NCBI GenBank assembly: GCA_025201845.1
Contig: MU603941.1
Span: forward strand, 176,668-240,667
DNA from: Martensiomyces pterosporus
Lineage: Eukaryota; Kickxellomycota; Kickxellomycetes; Kickxellales; Kickxellaceae
Reading direction: 5' to 3'
DNA length: 64,000 nt
Below the pieces are notes generated by a model. That model had not been told where the DNA came from and searched no databases. It was given only the letters and a program-made list of their open reading frames with translations. Positions 21,535-32,332 of this stretch are shown here, piece by piece. Position 1 is the stretch's first letter. Every line of letters begins with the position of its first letter. A program made the position numbers and the translations under genes.

Positions 21535-23067
21535 ATGAACGTGGGACGGCCCGCACCGCGCTCTGGCACCAGCGCCCAGGACAGCTATGCCCCAGACCTG
21601 CTTTATGCCGCTTTCAACCAGGACTACGGCTGCTTTGCGATTGGAACACAGACGGGGTTCAGAATATTCAACAGCGACCCTTACAAGGAGAAAATGAGGC
21701 GGGGTAAGCAGGCGCAAAGCAGCTGCGCTTGCGCTTTAATTTGTGCCAAGGAGATTGGCATTCAGCTTCCATTTTGCCCTCATGTCGTCTTTTTGTTGCA
21801 TGTTACTGCCACAGGGGTGTGGTGTGCATGGCACACCACACAGCTGCTCGTGGCCGGGATTTGCCCAAGTAGCTTGTTCGCTCGCTGCCTTTTGTCGCTG
21901 CGGCTCCGCTAACTGCCTCCTTTGCCTTTCTTTCTTTTGTTGCAAACGGGCGTGTCAATGTGCGCACAAATAGAGTTCAAGGACGGCGGCATTGGGATGG
22001 TGGCCATGCTATACAGGTCGAATTATCTGGCACTTGTTGGTGGAGGACGGAATCCACGGTTCCCTCCCAACAAGGTCATGCTGTGGGATGATGCCAGCTC
22101 CAAGATCATCGCCGAGCTCGAGTTCAGGTCGGATGTTCTTAATGTGCACCTTCAGCGCGACCGTATCGTCGTGATTCTGCGAAACAAATGCATTGTCTGC
22201 TCTCTAGAAGCAAAGCCGCGCCATCTGCATGCGTTTGAAACCTGCGACAACGACCGCGGCGCTGTAGCCATTAGCGGAAGCAGTGACAGCGGCATCTTGG
22301 CGTTCCCAGGTCGGCAAAAGGGCCACATCCAGATCGTAGACCTGCACTCATGCATCAATCTTGCTGGAACGCAGGACTCAGCTGGCCCGTCTGCAGCTGC
22401 GGCGGGCCAGCCAGGCATCGATGCGCAGCGAGCACGGTCAAGGAGCCGAGGAAGCATTTCTACCGATGCCAGAGCATTGTCAACTTCGCCACCAGCCAGC
22501 TCAGCTATCCACCCGACAAACATAAACATCATTGCTGCCCATGCAACCTCTATCAGCGCCCTTGCAGTCAGCGCCGACGGGACCATGGTTGCAAGTGCCA
22601 GCGAGAAGGGCACGCTTATCCGCATTTTTGACACTATGAGCGGCAGGCTACTACACGAGCTTCGACGCGGCGTTGACCGCGCTGACATATACAGCATCGC
22701 ATTCAGCCCCGACAACACTAGGCTCTGTGTGTCTTCAGACAAGGGCACGGTCCATGTATTCAACCTTGAAGCAAAGCAGGACCACAGCCAGCTGGCCGCT
22801 GGAGCATCGCCGGCTGGAGCATCGGCGACGGCATCAGGCAACCGCCAGTCAAACCTGAAGTTTATGAAAGACCTCCTGCCCAAGTATTTTTCCTCAGAGT
22901 GGTCATTTGCGCACTTCCGTATCGCCAACGAGGTCCGCTGCATATGCGGGTTTGGAAGCGAGCGCAACAGTGTCATTGTACTCTGCGCTGACGGCACAGC
23001 TCAGAAGTACTCGTTTGACTCGTACCGCGGAAACTGCGTCAGAGAGTGGTATCGCAAGTTCATTTGA
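21535..23067 (+). CDS. HSV2: PROPPIN WD-repeat protein, Hsv2/WIPI3-4 type
   Basis: Two exons, 21535-21703 and 21974-23067, with a 270-nt intron (GTAAGC...ATAG); 420 aa. The family forms seven-bladed propellers that bind PI3P or PI(3,5)P2 and work in autophagy and endosomal membrane dynamics. The first blade (AAFNQDYGCFAIGTQTGFRIF) runs into EFKDGGIGMVAMLYRSNYLALVGGG across the splice, which confirms the junction. The lipid-binding motif appears as LRRG within LLHELRRGVDRADIYSIAFS, a variant of FRRG. The short loops favour Hsv2/WIPI3-4 over Atg18, though that split is a judgement. An insert of about 50 Ser/Ala/Gly-rich residues sits before the LRRG blade. Confidence 0.88.
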
Positions 23068-23376
23068 AAGCCAGGCACCGCTTTAATATACCTATGGTCC
23101 GCACTACCCTATGGTGCCCCGAGCCATATCCACAGTGCCATTTGGGAAGCATATTGCTTTCTGTATCTCAGCCCATCAGTGATCCGGTACTTCACGTGGT
23201 GCCGGCCCAATGTTTTAGACAGGCACTGCTCGAGCTTTATTGGCCGTTTTTGTTGGGGCTTCCGAGCAGGGCAATGGTGCCTCACGGTCTCTGCTTGCTT
23301 TATCCTTTCAAATATAGACCTTGCCTACTTCACTGCCGCCATACTAGCTGCTGCGGCAATACCCTGAGAGTCAGGT
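23068..23376. other. Intergenic, PROPPIN 3' flank and E3 promoter
   Basis: 309 bp between two plus-strand genes. Nothing beyond T-rich promoter-like sequence is seen. Confidence 0.45.
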
Positions 23377-25192
23377 ATGGCATCTTACTTTATCGAAGTT
23401 CTTGACAACCTTTCAGTTGTGGATATCTATGTGGAGTGCAAGGGAGGAGGCGACCCTGGTTTCGGGTGCTGTGCTGTGAAACTGGAAGGATCGCAAGCAG
23501 TGCGAGTAGACCGGCAAACAGCGGTTGGCTTGCCTGTCCCAGTGGACGAAAGACATGCTACAACGACACAGCCCACCAGGCAAACACCAAAGGGAGGACC
23601 GGCAGTTGAATCGCAGGAGTGGGTACGCATCAGAGCACCTATTGCTAGTGGCAGCAAGATGGCCAGACTGGAGACTTCCCCACGGTTGATTACGGATGTC
23701 AAGCGCCCAATAACTGCCAGGATGATCGATGGCCTGCATGGAATACGCTGTCGAAACTGCAAAGAGCATATTCTCGAGACCGATCACGGAGGCAAGCATA
23801 GCACGGGTATGGCAAATGTGCGCGACCTCCCATCAACATATTGGAGCGAACTAATTGACTGCTGGGTATGCCACCCTGAAGAGGATGAGCTGAATATAAA
23901 CATGGACCTGCTCCATATATTTGAGCCCGAGTGCGCCACAGGAAGCTCGCAGACAGGCAGCAGCAAAGCCAATTCTACGCAAAAGACAGACCCAGAAAAC
24001 GATGGCGTGCCGAGCTCTGGTACAAGTAGGGCGAGCTTGGATGTGTGGGTTGGACACACGCACATTCTTGCCCCCCAGCAGCTTTTTAGAGCCGTGGTAG
24101 CAAGGAATGTAACGCTAGACGCAAAGGTAAGTTCATATATCAGGAGTGCTTGAGCACTGTACTTGCAAAGCTACGGATGGGCTACATGCTGCAGCCTTCC
24201 TACGTCTATAGCGTGGAGTCTATGGCTGTATGCGCAGGCTTGATATCCAAGATTAACGGCGCAACCGCTTAGCCTCTACGCAAATCCAAGAGTCGTGCAG
24301 CATCACTGCGCTGATTCAGCTGGAGCTGCTCTTCACAGAGGCGGCGCGTAGTTTGTCTGAACAAACCAGCAATGCGCAAAGACAGCATTTCTGGCTAAAG
24401 GCAACCCGACAATGAAAAGGCGCACTGCTATGGCGCTGGTGCTGCTGAGTTCCTCTGGAGTGCTTGTTCTAAAGCCACTGGGTCTGCATGCATCAATTGC
24501 TGTAGGATCGCTTCCATGGCAGCTATATGGAGCTGCAATGCAACGAATGCGAAAGCGCTGTTGGCGAAGTTGGATATATGGGCCAAAAAAAGCTATTTAT
24601 GGTGTATTCACACCGTGTGGATTTTCTGCTTAAAGACCCAAGGTACGTGCTGGCATATTTATATCGCTGGGTGCTTGCCCGTCTCCTGTATCCACTCGCT
24701 GCACGAAAGATGTGCTGTCCACACAGGCTAACAGATGCTGCTCCCGGGGTTTGCTACACGCTATGCTCATGCACACAGTGCCACAATAGACCGCCTATTT
24801 CAATTAGTCTCGCGCAGACATTTGCCAGTGAAGTTGTCGACCATGCGGCTGCGCACGCGATATACAAGTTTATTGTCGAGGACCGCAGGCTGTGCAAACC
24901 CGTGTTGCTTGTGCACCTGGTTGGGTGGAACGCCGAGATAATAGCGCATGCACCCGCTGCTAGAAGCAAGCCAGTATCTGGCCGGTGCATCAAGGTCCTG
25001 TATGCAGAGGCTGGAGGCAGCACGTTTGACACAATGGCAAAACAGTGGGCGGATGGGGGCATGGCAGAGCGCATACCCCTTCTTGGCAACGACTGCGACG
25101 AGCTTTTGCGTGTGCTGCTGCAAAACACACGTCTGGTTCCACCGCTACTGCGAACAATGGCCCACATGTCTCGTAGCTTCCTTCCAATCTAG
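23377..25192 (+). CDS. UBE3D/Ipa1-like HECT-type E3 ubiquitin ligase
   Basis: Proposed exons 23377-24126, 24506-24642 and 24808-25192 (423 aa). The family (human UBE3D, yeast Ipa1) binds ubiquitin-charged E2 enzymes; yeast Ipa1 is linked to mRNA 3'-end formation. Signatures are CRNC about 40 residues before DLPSTYWSELIDCWVCHPEEDEL, then CNECESAVGEV, and near the C-terminus IKVLYAEAG followed by DCDELLRVLLQNTRLVPPLLR, which match the order in UBE3D. Exon 2 begins at GATCGC after CTGTAG; without it the CNEC block is not joined to exon 1. The second intron (165 nt, GTACGT...ATTAG) is a multiple of three and open, so it could be retained or end earlier at 24726. I prefer splicing because it restores the family spacing. 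The divergent central insert before exon 1's end is Ser/Thr-rich. Confidence 0.75.
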
Positions 25193-25510
25193 CAGCTGCG
25201 CTTTCGGGTGAGATCAACAGCAGCCACCAGGCATTTCGCTGGACAAGATGGTCTTGATCGTGATCTGCAAGCCCTTCGTTTACGCCAGATTAAACGCCTC
25301 ATTGACTTTGACGCGGCTGTGTTTACAATAGAAGTCGGCGTGCAGCAAGCACCCGCTTTTCTTTTGGCCATGTGCACACGCGCATTTCTCACCTGTTTTT
25401 TTTAGCACGCTGTTTACGTACTCTTAAAAGCCCAGCCGTCTTTCAGTGCTGGCCAAATCCTTCTCGTTGAACGTGTTGCTGCCAACTCGCTAGGTGAAAA
25501 AAAAGCAGAC
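25193..25510. other. Intergenic, upstream of ORC3
   Basis: 318 bp between tandem genes, with a poly(T) run at 25394-25401 and an A-rich leader immediately before the ORC3 start. No other feature is seen. Confidence 0.45.
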
Positions 25511-27757
25511 ATGGCGGACACATACAAACCTGTGGATGCGTTCGACTCCATGACCGAGAGCACCTTTATCATAAAGCCGAAGGCAAAGGCCAGTGGCAGC
25601 ACTGGCAAACATAAGGCAGGCCGCATCAATATCAGCGGCGGGTTTGTGCCTTTGCTCCAGGGTAGAGAGGCGCCCGAGTCGCTGGAGCTGAGGCGGCAGC
25701 TCTTTGAGAAGATGTGGACGCCGCTGGAGGAGCTTTTCATCAGAACCGAGCAGGAAGTCAACGGTGTTGGCATCGCCGAGATATGCAGCTTTGTTGACGC
25801 GTCATACACACGCATTGATACCAAAGAGAAGGGCTGGCTTGACCCTCCCTTCGCCGAGCTTGCCACAGCAATAGCATTTGCAGGCGTAAACACAGGCGAC
25901 CACTCCAAGCTGTTCGCTTCGCTTCGTACAAGACTGCGTGCGAATGGCCACCACGTTGCCCTGATGGAGTCCCAGTATTGCTCGACGCTGCCCGGCATGC
26001 TAAAGTACTTGCTGGACCAGATCCTTTATAGCGAGGAAGGCGTGGGCGCAGCGGCCAGTTCAAAGGCTGTTGCCTACGACATGAATATTCTCCGGCTGTG
26101 GTGGGAGGATAAGGTTGCAGCAGCAGCTAGCCACAGCTCAGCCGACAGCAGCAGGGTGGTTGTTGTTTTGCAGGACCTTGAGGGCTTCCCGCCTTTGGTC
26201 GTTGATGATTTTATCAGGATCGCTGGCAACTGCTGCGGCTCTGTGCCTATTGTCCTGGTCCTTGGTTTGGCAACCTCCTACGAGAGCCTCCACCAGTCAC
26301 TGACAAAGGCTAGCATATCTACACTGAATGTCGAGCGGTTCAATTTGCAGCGCTCCAAGCAGTGCATTGACGCTATCATCAGCAAGGTGCTTGTCAGGTG
26401 CATGGCAACGCTGTCGTTTGGTGCAGAGGCTTACAAGTCGCTGCTGGATCAGTTCCTGCTGTACAACTTCTCCATCACTGCGTTTGTCAGAAAGATGAAG
26501 TATGCAGCCATGGACTTCTTTTACGCGCACCCACTAAGCGTGCTTGTAAGCATGGTCAAACAGACAGAGAGCGGCACTGTATCTGTCATCGACTGCCCCA
26601 TTCAGCTGAGCCACGATCAGGCTGAGCTTATTCGCATGCAGCGATCAGTCCAGCGATTCCTCGAGCATCATGTCCGTGCAGGCGGAGATCGCGACTACTT
26701 CAATCGAGCAGTCAACGACGATGGGTTCCTCCAGACAGTAGTCGTGCCTCAAATGCTACGAAAGCTAGCATCCTACCGTCAGCTCTACAGCCTGGGGATC
26801 GACTTTGCGCAAGCTATCCAGGATGAGTCGCCAGAATCAATGCGAAAGCCCATTCGGACGCTACACTATTACGGGTTGAGCCAGACATACGGCGAGTGCA
26901 CACACTGGAAGACGCTTTCGGCAATAGTCCGTAAGATGAAGGCACCCGAGATGGAACTGCTTTTGGCCAAGCTCTGCCATATTGCAGACAGAGCTGTGGG
27001 TGTTGACTGGAGACTGGCTGCTGAATCAGGCTTGGACATCCCAGAGCGGCTGCGTCAAGCTCAAGCGCTGCTTGCTGATCCAGAGGGTGATAATAGCGCT
27101 CCCAGTGGCGCTGCAGCAACAGAAAGGACATCCGGCCAGGGGCAGACGAAGCGGATCAGAACTCGCACGGATATGGAAAGCCGGCCATTCCTTCTCTTTG
27201 ACAGTAGCTCGAGCGACCACGTGCTGCGTGCTCTTGACAAATGCAGCGGCATGATCGAGGACATCCTAAGATCATGCTTGTCCGCCTACCGCGATGTGCC
27301 ACTGCAAGAGGTGTTTTATTATAAGCACTCGCTTCTCCTCGACACAACATTCAGCGCGCAGCCGCGTGCGGCTGTACAGGCAGCGCTAGGAAAGACGGCC
27401 TACTACATAAACTGCGAATGCTGCAAGGCCTCAGCAAGCAGCGATGAGGACGGATCAGAGGCAGGCATGGGTGGCAACGACGAGGATGCAGACCAGCGCA
27501 TCGTGCCTAGCATGCAGGATACCAGCATCGCATATAGGCTCCACCAAGAGTGCGGGCGGATGATCAACCTGTACGACTGGTACTCGGCGTTCTCGTCAGT
27601 TGTCGAGAAGGAGGAATTCACAGCAGGACGAGCCCCTGACCAAAGCGAGACACAGGCACGTTTTTTGCGAGCGGTAGAGGAGATGAGGCTCCTGGGCTTC
27701 ATCAAGTCGACGCAGAGAAAGACAGATCACGTAGTGCGCTTGACGTGGGGCATGTAG
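25511..27757 (+). CDS. ORC3: Origin recognition complex subunit 3
   Basis: Single exon, 748 aa. Orc3 is part of the six-subunit complex that marks replication origins and loads MCM helicase. The AAA-like N-terminal half includes HHVALMESQYCSTLPGMLKY and VVVLQDLEGFPPLVVDDFIR followed by VPIVLVLGLATSYESLHQSL, the degenerate Walker B/sensor region typical of Orc3. KVLVRCMATLSFGAEAYKSLLDQFLLYNFSITAFVRKMKYA comes next, and the protein ends with a winged-helix segment (AVEEMRLLGFIKSTQRKTDHVVRLTWG). The N-terminus starts FIIKPKAK and VPLLQGREAPE, as in other fungal Orc3 proteins. An acidic linker lies near residue 640. An AATAAA signal follows the stop by about 78 nt. Confidence 0.94.
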   Translation: MADTYKPVDAFDSMTESTFIIKPKAKASGSTGKHKAGRINISGGFVPLLQGREAPESLELRRQLFEKMWTPLEELFIRTEQEVNGVGIAEICSFVDASYTRIDTKEKGWLDPPFAELATAIAFAGVNTGDHSKLFASLRTRLRANGHHVALMESQYCSTLPGMLKYLLDQILYSEEGVGAAASSKAVAYDMNILRLWWEDKVAAAASHSSADSSRVVVVLQDLEGFPPLVVDDFIRIAGNCCGSVPIVLVLGLATSYESLHQSLTKASISTLNVERFNLQRSKQCIDAIISKVLVRCMATLSFGAEAYKSLLDQFLLYNFSITAFVRKMKYAAMDFFYAHPLSVLVSMVKQTESGTVSVIDCPIQLSHDQAELIRMQRSVQRFLEHHVRAGGDRDYFNRAVNDDGFLQTVVVPQMLRKLASYRQLYSLGIDFAQAIQDESPESMRKPIRTLHYYGLSQTYGECTHWKTLSAIVRKMKAPEMELLLAKLCHIADRAVGVDWRLAAESGLDIPERLRQAQALLADPEGDNSAPSGAAATERTSGQGQTKRIRTRTDMESRPFLLFDSSSSDHVLRALDKCSGMIEDILRSCLSAYRDVPLQEVFYYKHSLLLDTTFSAQPRAAVQAALGKTAYYINCECCKASASSDEDGSEAGMGGNDEDADQRIVPSMQDTSIAYRLHQECGRMINLYDWYSAFSSVVEKEEFTAGRAPDQSETQARFLRAVEEMRLLGFIKSTQRKTDHVVRLTWGM

Positions 27758-27834
27758 ATGTAGTTCACGGCGGTAGCAGTGGCGCTGTGTGGATCTGAGA
27801 GCATCTAAGAGCATCTGTTTATGTAGCACGCCAA

Positions 27835-27840
27835 AATAAA
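27835..27840 (+). terminator. Poly(A) signal of ORC3
   Basis: AATAAA 78 nt past the stop codon. Confidence 0.5.
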
Positions 27841-27927
27841 GGCAAAATGGTGATCGAAAGAGAGAAACAAACGGACTTTTGGCCAAGAACGAAAAGACAC
27901 CGACTGATATAAACATAGAGCCTCGAG

Positions 27928-28770
27928 CTAACGGAGCGCGCCTGTTACGCTCAGAACCTCGTTGGCTCGAATGACATCGACAATGACAAACTCTAGGGAG
28001 CCATTGGTGCCGATAGACTGGCTGGTGCCCTTGATCACCCACTCTCCAGAGCCAAACTTGCTGCCGGAAAAGTCCCGATCCTTGCTGGCGGCCTGATCAT
28101 CGGCAGCTGCCGAATGAGCCTCTTCCTCGCTGCCGTCTTCTTCCTCGCCAGTGCTGTGGCCCTCGCTGGCACTGGGCTCTTCTTGGCGAGCAGAAGCTGC
28201 GCGAGCAACAATCTCATCGTCGTCGAACGGGCGCCACTCATACCTGTCCTTTGGAATGAAGGACGCAGGGATCGATGCATTGAACGTGTCCCAGAGCAGC
28301 AGGCCGATGTGGTCTGGCGATTGGACGTTGATGCAGCCGTTCACAGACATGCCCGAAATCGGCCTCCACAGGAGAAGCCGTGCAGACACTTCCAGCTGGC
28401 CATAGGGGGAGTCATTGAACAGAAGGGCTGTGTCGGACAGGGGCTTGACCTTTGAGTACGAAAGCACAACGCCCCTGACTTGGGGCACGAAATGGAGCAG
28501 CATGCTGTTTAGTGTCTCGTGCACACCCGCCCAAAAGTCGCGGCTGTAAATGGGAGCAAGCGTCACTGTGAGCCTTGTGGTCGTCTCGATGAAGCCAGTT
28601 CCATCGATCGGCGTGGGATACGGTATAGAGGGGCGAGCAGCCTCCGTCGAGCTGTGTGCATGGCTGCTGCTGCTGCTGCTGCTGCTCTTGCTGCCCTTCT
28701 TGGGCGGTTTGTGGGTCTTTGCCTTCTTCGCAGAGGCGTCTTTTTGATGCGACTTTCTCTTCTCGGCCAT
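27928..28770 (-). CDS. RPA43: RNA polymerase I subunit Rpa43
   Basis: Single exon, 280 aa. Rpa43 with Rpa14 forms the Pol I stalk that contacts initiation factor Rrn3. The N-terminus is Lys- and Ser-rich (KKAKTHKPPKKGSK followed by a Ser run). The SHS2/OB core includes TTTRLTVTLAPIYSRDFWAGVHETLNSML, a VVLSYSKVKPL strand and the conserved PISGMSVNGCINVQSPDHIGLLLWDTFNASI. An acidic/Ser-rich insert (EEPSASEGHSTGEEEDGSEEE) precedes the final strands. The start is the ATG at 28770; the frame runs further only through a GTG. It is convergent with ORC3 and divergent from the eS8 gene, so a Pol I subunit and a ribosomal protein share one intergenic promoter region. Confidence 0.93.
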   Translation of the reverse strand: MAEKRKSHQKDASAKKAKTHKPPKKGSKSSSSSSSSHAHSSTEAARPSIPYPTPIDGTGFIETTTRLTVTLAPIYSRDFWAGVHETLNSMLLHFVPQVRGVVLSYSKVKPLSDTALLFNDSPYGQLEVSARLLLWRPISGMSVNGCINVQSPDHIGLLLWDTFNASIPASFIPKDRYEWRPFDDDEIVARAASARQEEPSASEGHSTGEEEDGSEEEAHSAAADDQAASKDRDFSGSKFGSGEWVIKGTSQSIGTNGSLEFVIVDVIRANEVLSVTGALR

Positions 28771-29234
28771 GGTAACAAGCGCGGTTGCAAATGAGGCAAG
28801 CAAATCAGGAGGCACTTGGCATTTACAAACAAGACAAGGGCGGCGGCGGCGACAGCAGCGTCAAAATGCGAAAGCAGAAAGGTGGAAATCGAATCGCCTG
28901 CAACAAATATTTTTTCGGACCACTAATAGCTTTTTTCTTCGCGCTTGCCGAGCTGCAGGCGAAGCAGCAAATGCTCGAGATATCAAATCAGCACGAGCCG
29001 TGATCACCCCAAGAATCAGCCAGAGGCGGTGTATATTTTTTCGCTTCTAAATTGGTGGGCAGCGAGAGGCCGCTCGCGGCTTGGGAGGTTGGGAGGCCCA
29101 GGAGAGCGAGCGCGGGCAGGTGCCGCGCCAAAAGCAGGCGAAGAAGAAAAGTAGCCACGCACTGCCAAACGGCTGATTGATCCTTCTCTTTCATCCCCAC
29201 TGCCGTTATAACCACACATCGGTTTATTCGAAAA
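28771..29234. promoter_or_regulatory. Divergent promoter between RPA43 and eS8 genes
   Basis: 464 bp linking two ribosome-production genes. It contains GGCGGCGGCGGCGAC near 28841-28855, a T-rich stretch near 28930 and a GA-rich block at 29100-29155 upstream of the eS8 start. Shared regulation is an inference from the arrangement. Confidence 0.5.
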
Positions 29235-30591
29235 ATGGGTACGTTTGATGGATTCACCGACCGCACCGGTTTCCAGTGCTGGCACAGAGAGCGAGCGGGC
29301 GGGGGCAGGGGATTCGCTGTCGCATCCAACGCATAGCGGGGCAGTCGTGGATGGATGGATTCGGCAGGGACAGAATGGATGCACGGAGCGTTCGAATGGG
29401 GCGCTGTGCTGGGGGAGCCGTGCTTGCTTTTTCGCCAGCTGAAATGCCCTGCTCTGGCGCGAGGCAGATTTGCGATCGCTGCGAAATTCAGACACAGGGC
29501 GCCGAATTTGCACAGGGCTCCTGGAATCCGGCAGCGTTTTCTCTGGTTCGGGCGCCGACACAGCGGAAGGACCTGCTCACTTGCTCGCTCTCTGCTTTTG
29601 TCTGTGCTTGCCGCGGCTGCTTTGGCGTTGTGTTTGCATGTCCCTAAGGCCTGGTGCACTAACTGCTTTGCGTGTAAATGTCTTCTCTCCCCCCTGTATG
29701 CGCTGTCCACGTCTGCGTGGCTGGTGCGGTGCGGTTTCGGCTTGGCTGTCTTGGAATGCGCTCTTTGTCGCGTGCTTTGCTGCTTTGGCGCTGACTCTGC
29801 TCCCCCTGTATGCGCTGTCCACGTCTGCGTGGCTGGTGCGGTGCGGTTTCGGCTTGGCTGTCTTGGAATGCGCTCTTTGTCGCGTGCTTTGCTGCTTTGG
29901 CGCTGACTCTGAAACGCACACATGCAATCGCGGTGCGCGGTGCGGAAAACAATGCGTCTTGCCTCGGAACTGCTGAGTAGGTATCAGCCGCGACTCCCGC
30001 CACAAGCGCTCCCACACTGGTGCCAAGCGCGCCCAGTACCGCAAGAAGAGAAAGTTCGAGCTCGGTCGCCAGCCTGCTAACACCAAGCTCGGCGCCAAGC
30101 GCATCCACGAGGTCCGCGTCCGTGGTGGCAACAAGAAGTTCCGTGCCATGCGCCTTGACACCGGTACCTTCTCCTGGGGCTCTGAGGCCATCTCGCGCAA
30201 GACTCGCATTGTTGCTGTCGTCTACAACGCCTCCAACAACGAGCTTGTCCGTACCAACACTCTTGTGAAGGGTGCCATCGTCCAGATCGATGCCACTCCC
30301 TTCCGCCAGTGGTACGAGAACCACTACGCCCAGGTCCTCGGCAAGAAGAAGCGCCAGTCGTCCGAGGAGGAGGCCGAGTCCCTTGCCAACAAGGCTCGCT
30401 CCAAGCACCTCCAGGCCAAGGTTGCTGCCCGCAAGGGTAACGTTGAGCAGGCTCTTGATGACCAGTTCGTCTCTGGCCGTCTCTACGCCATCATCTCTTC
30501 GCGCCCCGGTCAGTCTGGCCGCTGCGACGGTTACATTCTTGAGGGCAAGGAGCTCGACTTCTACGTCCGTAAGATCCGCAGCAAGAAGTAA
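29235..30591 (+). CDS. RPS8: 40S ribosomal protein eS8
   Basis: Exon 1 is only ATGG (29235-29238). After a 742-nt intron (GTACGT...GTAG) exon 2 runs 29981-30591, giving 204 aa, the usual size. The N-terminus [11 protein letters not shown] is diagnostic for eS8 and depends on this splice. [30 protein letters not shown] and a C-terminus with [19 protein letters not shown] complete the match. eS8 is an early-assembling small-subunit protein. Codons are strongly biased to C- and G-ending forms (aag, cgc, gtc), as expected for high expression. The intron contains a 112-nt tandem duplication described separately. AATAAA follows the stop by about 49 nt. Confidence 0.95.
29690..29911. repeat. 112-nt tandem duplication in eS8 intron 1
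   Basis: Two adjacent copies (about 29691-29802 and 29803-29911) are essentially identical over their shared length. Each contains CCACGTCTGCGTGG, a perfect 5-bp stem with a 4-nt loop, and ends in GGCGCTGACTCTG. No clear C/D or H/ACA snoRNA boxes were found. Confidence 0.9.
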
Positions 30592-30639
30592 ATGTGCTGT
30601 TTCTTCCCACCATTACCGCCATTCTTCCTTTGTGCGAAA

Positions 30640-30645
30640 AATAAA
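30640..30645 (+). terminator. Poly(A) signal of eS8 gene
   Basis: AATAAA 49 nt past the stop codon. Confidence 0.5.
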
Positions 30646-30831
30646 CCATCTTTTGCCAGCACATACATGCCAGCAGCAGCAGCCGCCTTGTCCTGCTTCG
30701 ACCTGCTTGGCGCTTTATCATGGCATGTCGAGTCCAAGCGCAAGGACGTGCGCGCAGTTTCCACTCATCTGGCATTTGACGTGTATTGTGGCTATATATC
30801 TATATGCTGGCAATTTTGCTATACCGCGTCG

Positions 30832-32332
30832 CTACCTCAGGACCAGAAACAGCGCAGAAAGGACCATGAAGCTGGCCAAGTCGACAACAAGAAGCACTCT
30901 GATAACCAGGTGGTTGGCAAATGGCACCTCGCGGTACTGGTATTCGCAGCCATTCGCTTGCACAACAACGTCCCGATTCGACACACGGGCAGCCGGCGCT
31001 GTCTGCAGCAGCGAATCCTGTGGCGTGCGGCGGATGTCAAAAATGCCAGCAGCGCCGCCGTAGGCACCCATCGCCGAACGGACCGTGACTTCGACTGTGG
31101 TCCATGAGCTTGCCTTGGGCATATCCTTACTGCTGATCGAAGAAATCGAGTCCTGGATGAATGGCTCAAGCTCGGTTTGGTGTGCATCGAGCTCCTGGAA
31201 TGTCATACCACACAGATCGTCGATGTGGTTGATGACCCTGCTGGTGCTGCTCAGCACTATTGGCGCTTTAACAGTGGAATCAACGCTGTATGCAGAGAGA
31301 CATCCGCTGTGGTCATGGCCATTGAACACAAGTGTTGGTGCTAGACAGTGAAGCAGGTAGGCTGAGGTGACTGGGGACAAGTAATCCTGGTAGTCGACAA
31401 AGCCATTCAGATACCTTGTTTCCGGCAAGTCAACGCAGACGCCACCAGGCTTGTTCAGGGGGATGTGCAGAAACAGGATAAGCGGGACATCCGGCGTCTG
31501 CCTGCGAGCAGCAGCTAGCTGGCGGACAAAGCCCCATGTCTGGCGGCGATACTGCTCGTTCCGAGTCTTGTCCAGGTTCATTGCGTTCAGGATTGCCACT
31601 CGATGTGGTCTGGAGTCGGAGCTGGTGCCGTTTTGGCGAACGTCGATGATCCACTCTCTGTTTAGAGGGCCAAAGTTGTTGACATAGCGGTTGATGTGGT
31701 AGGACTCCGTTTCCTCGCCGTATCCGATGTCGTGGTTGCCAGCCAGTGTGAGGTATATATGCTTTCCGGAGACCGGCCTGTTGCGCGAGTCTGTCTGGTG
31801 CGATATCCACTTGAAACGGCGAATGCGCTTGTAATACTCCTCTGTGTCGACCCACTGGCTAGAGAATATGTCGCCCATCGTCACTACGTAGTGCGGGTCA
31901 AGCGCAGCGATGGTAGACTTGTACACGTGGTGCAGGTAGCAGTCGTTCACAAGAAGATCGTATTTCCCTGTTGTTGGCTCACGAAGCAGCTTGGCGTCCC
32001 CCTCAATCTGGGGGTCGCCGTAGAGATTGAACCGAACATCCGACCCTATTGCAAGGCGCCGCTTGGAGAGCAGAAATAGAGCATTCTTCACTGGTCAGCT
32101 TATTGCTAGTTGGCTGCTTTGCTGTGCTCGCACTTTTGGCACCGCAATGGTGGCCACAAGGCGGCTGCCTGGACATCGGGCGTGTATACAACGAAAGGCG
32201 CAGCAGAAAGTACATACTGGGGTGGAAAAGCGCGAATAGCGAGGCGTAGTTATAGTAGTACAGGTTGGTGGCAAGTAAAACAACCAGGTATGCAACAGCT
32301 GCCCTGCGAAGCTGGCGTGCTTTCACCAGCAT
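30832..32332 (-). CDS. TED1: GPI-anchor remodelling phosphoesterase, Ted1/Cdc1/PGAP5 family
   Basis: Two exons: 32332-32218 and 32045-30832, with a 172-nt intron (GTATGT...AATAG); 442 aa. The family removes an ethanolamine phosphate from GPI anchors in the ER so that anchored proteins can leave. Residues ~9-25 (RRAAVAYLVVLLATNLY) form an N-terminal membrane anchor. The metallophosphoesterase motifs follow: YGDPQIEGD, VTMGDIFSS, LAGNHDIGYG and FNGHDHSG. A second hydrophobic stretch near the C-terminus (VIRVLLVVDLASFMVLSALFLVL) would be a tail anchor. A downstream acceptor choice at 32093 would insert 16 residues; the shorter form fits better. An ER membrane location is inferred from family and topology. 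Confidence 0.82.

Noticed and set aside
28988..29923. A minus-strand frame with an internal peptide repeat
   Set aside because: The repeat is the product of the 112-nt intron duplication in the eS8 gene; composition is Arg/Gln-rich with no domain.
29239..29980. C/D-box snoRNA in the eS8 intron
   Set aside because: A CTGA box occurs, but no paired RUGAUGA box at a suitable distance was found.
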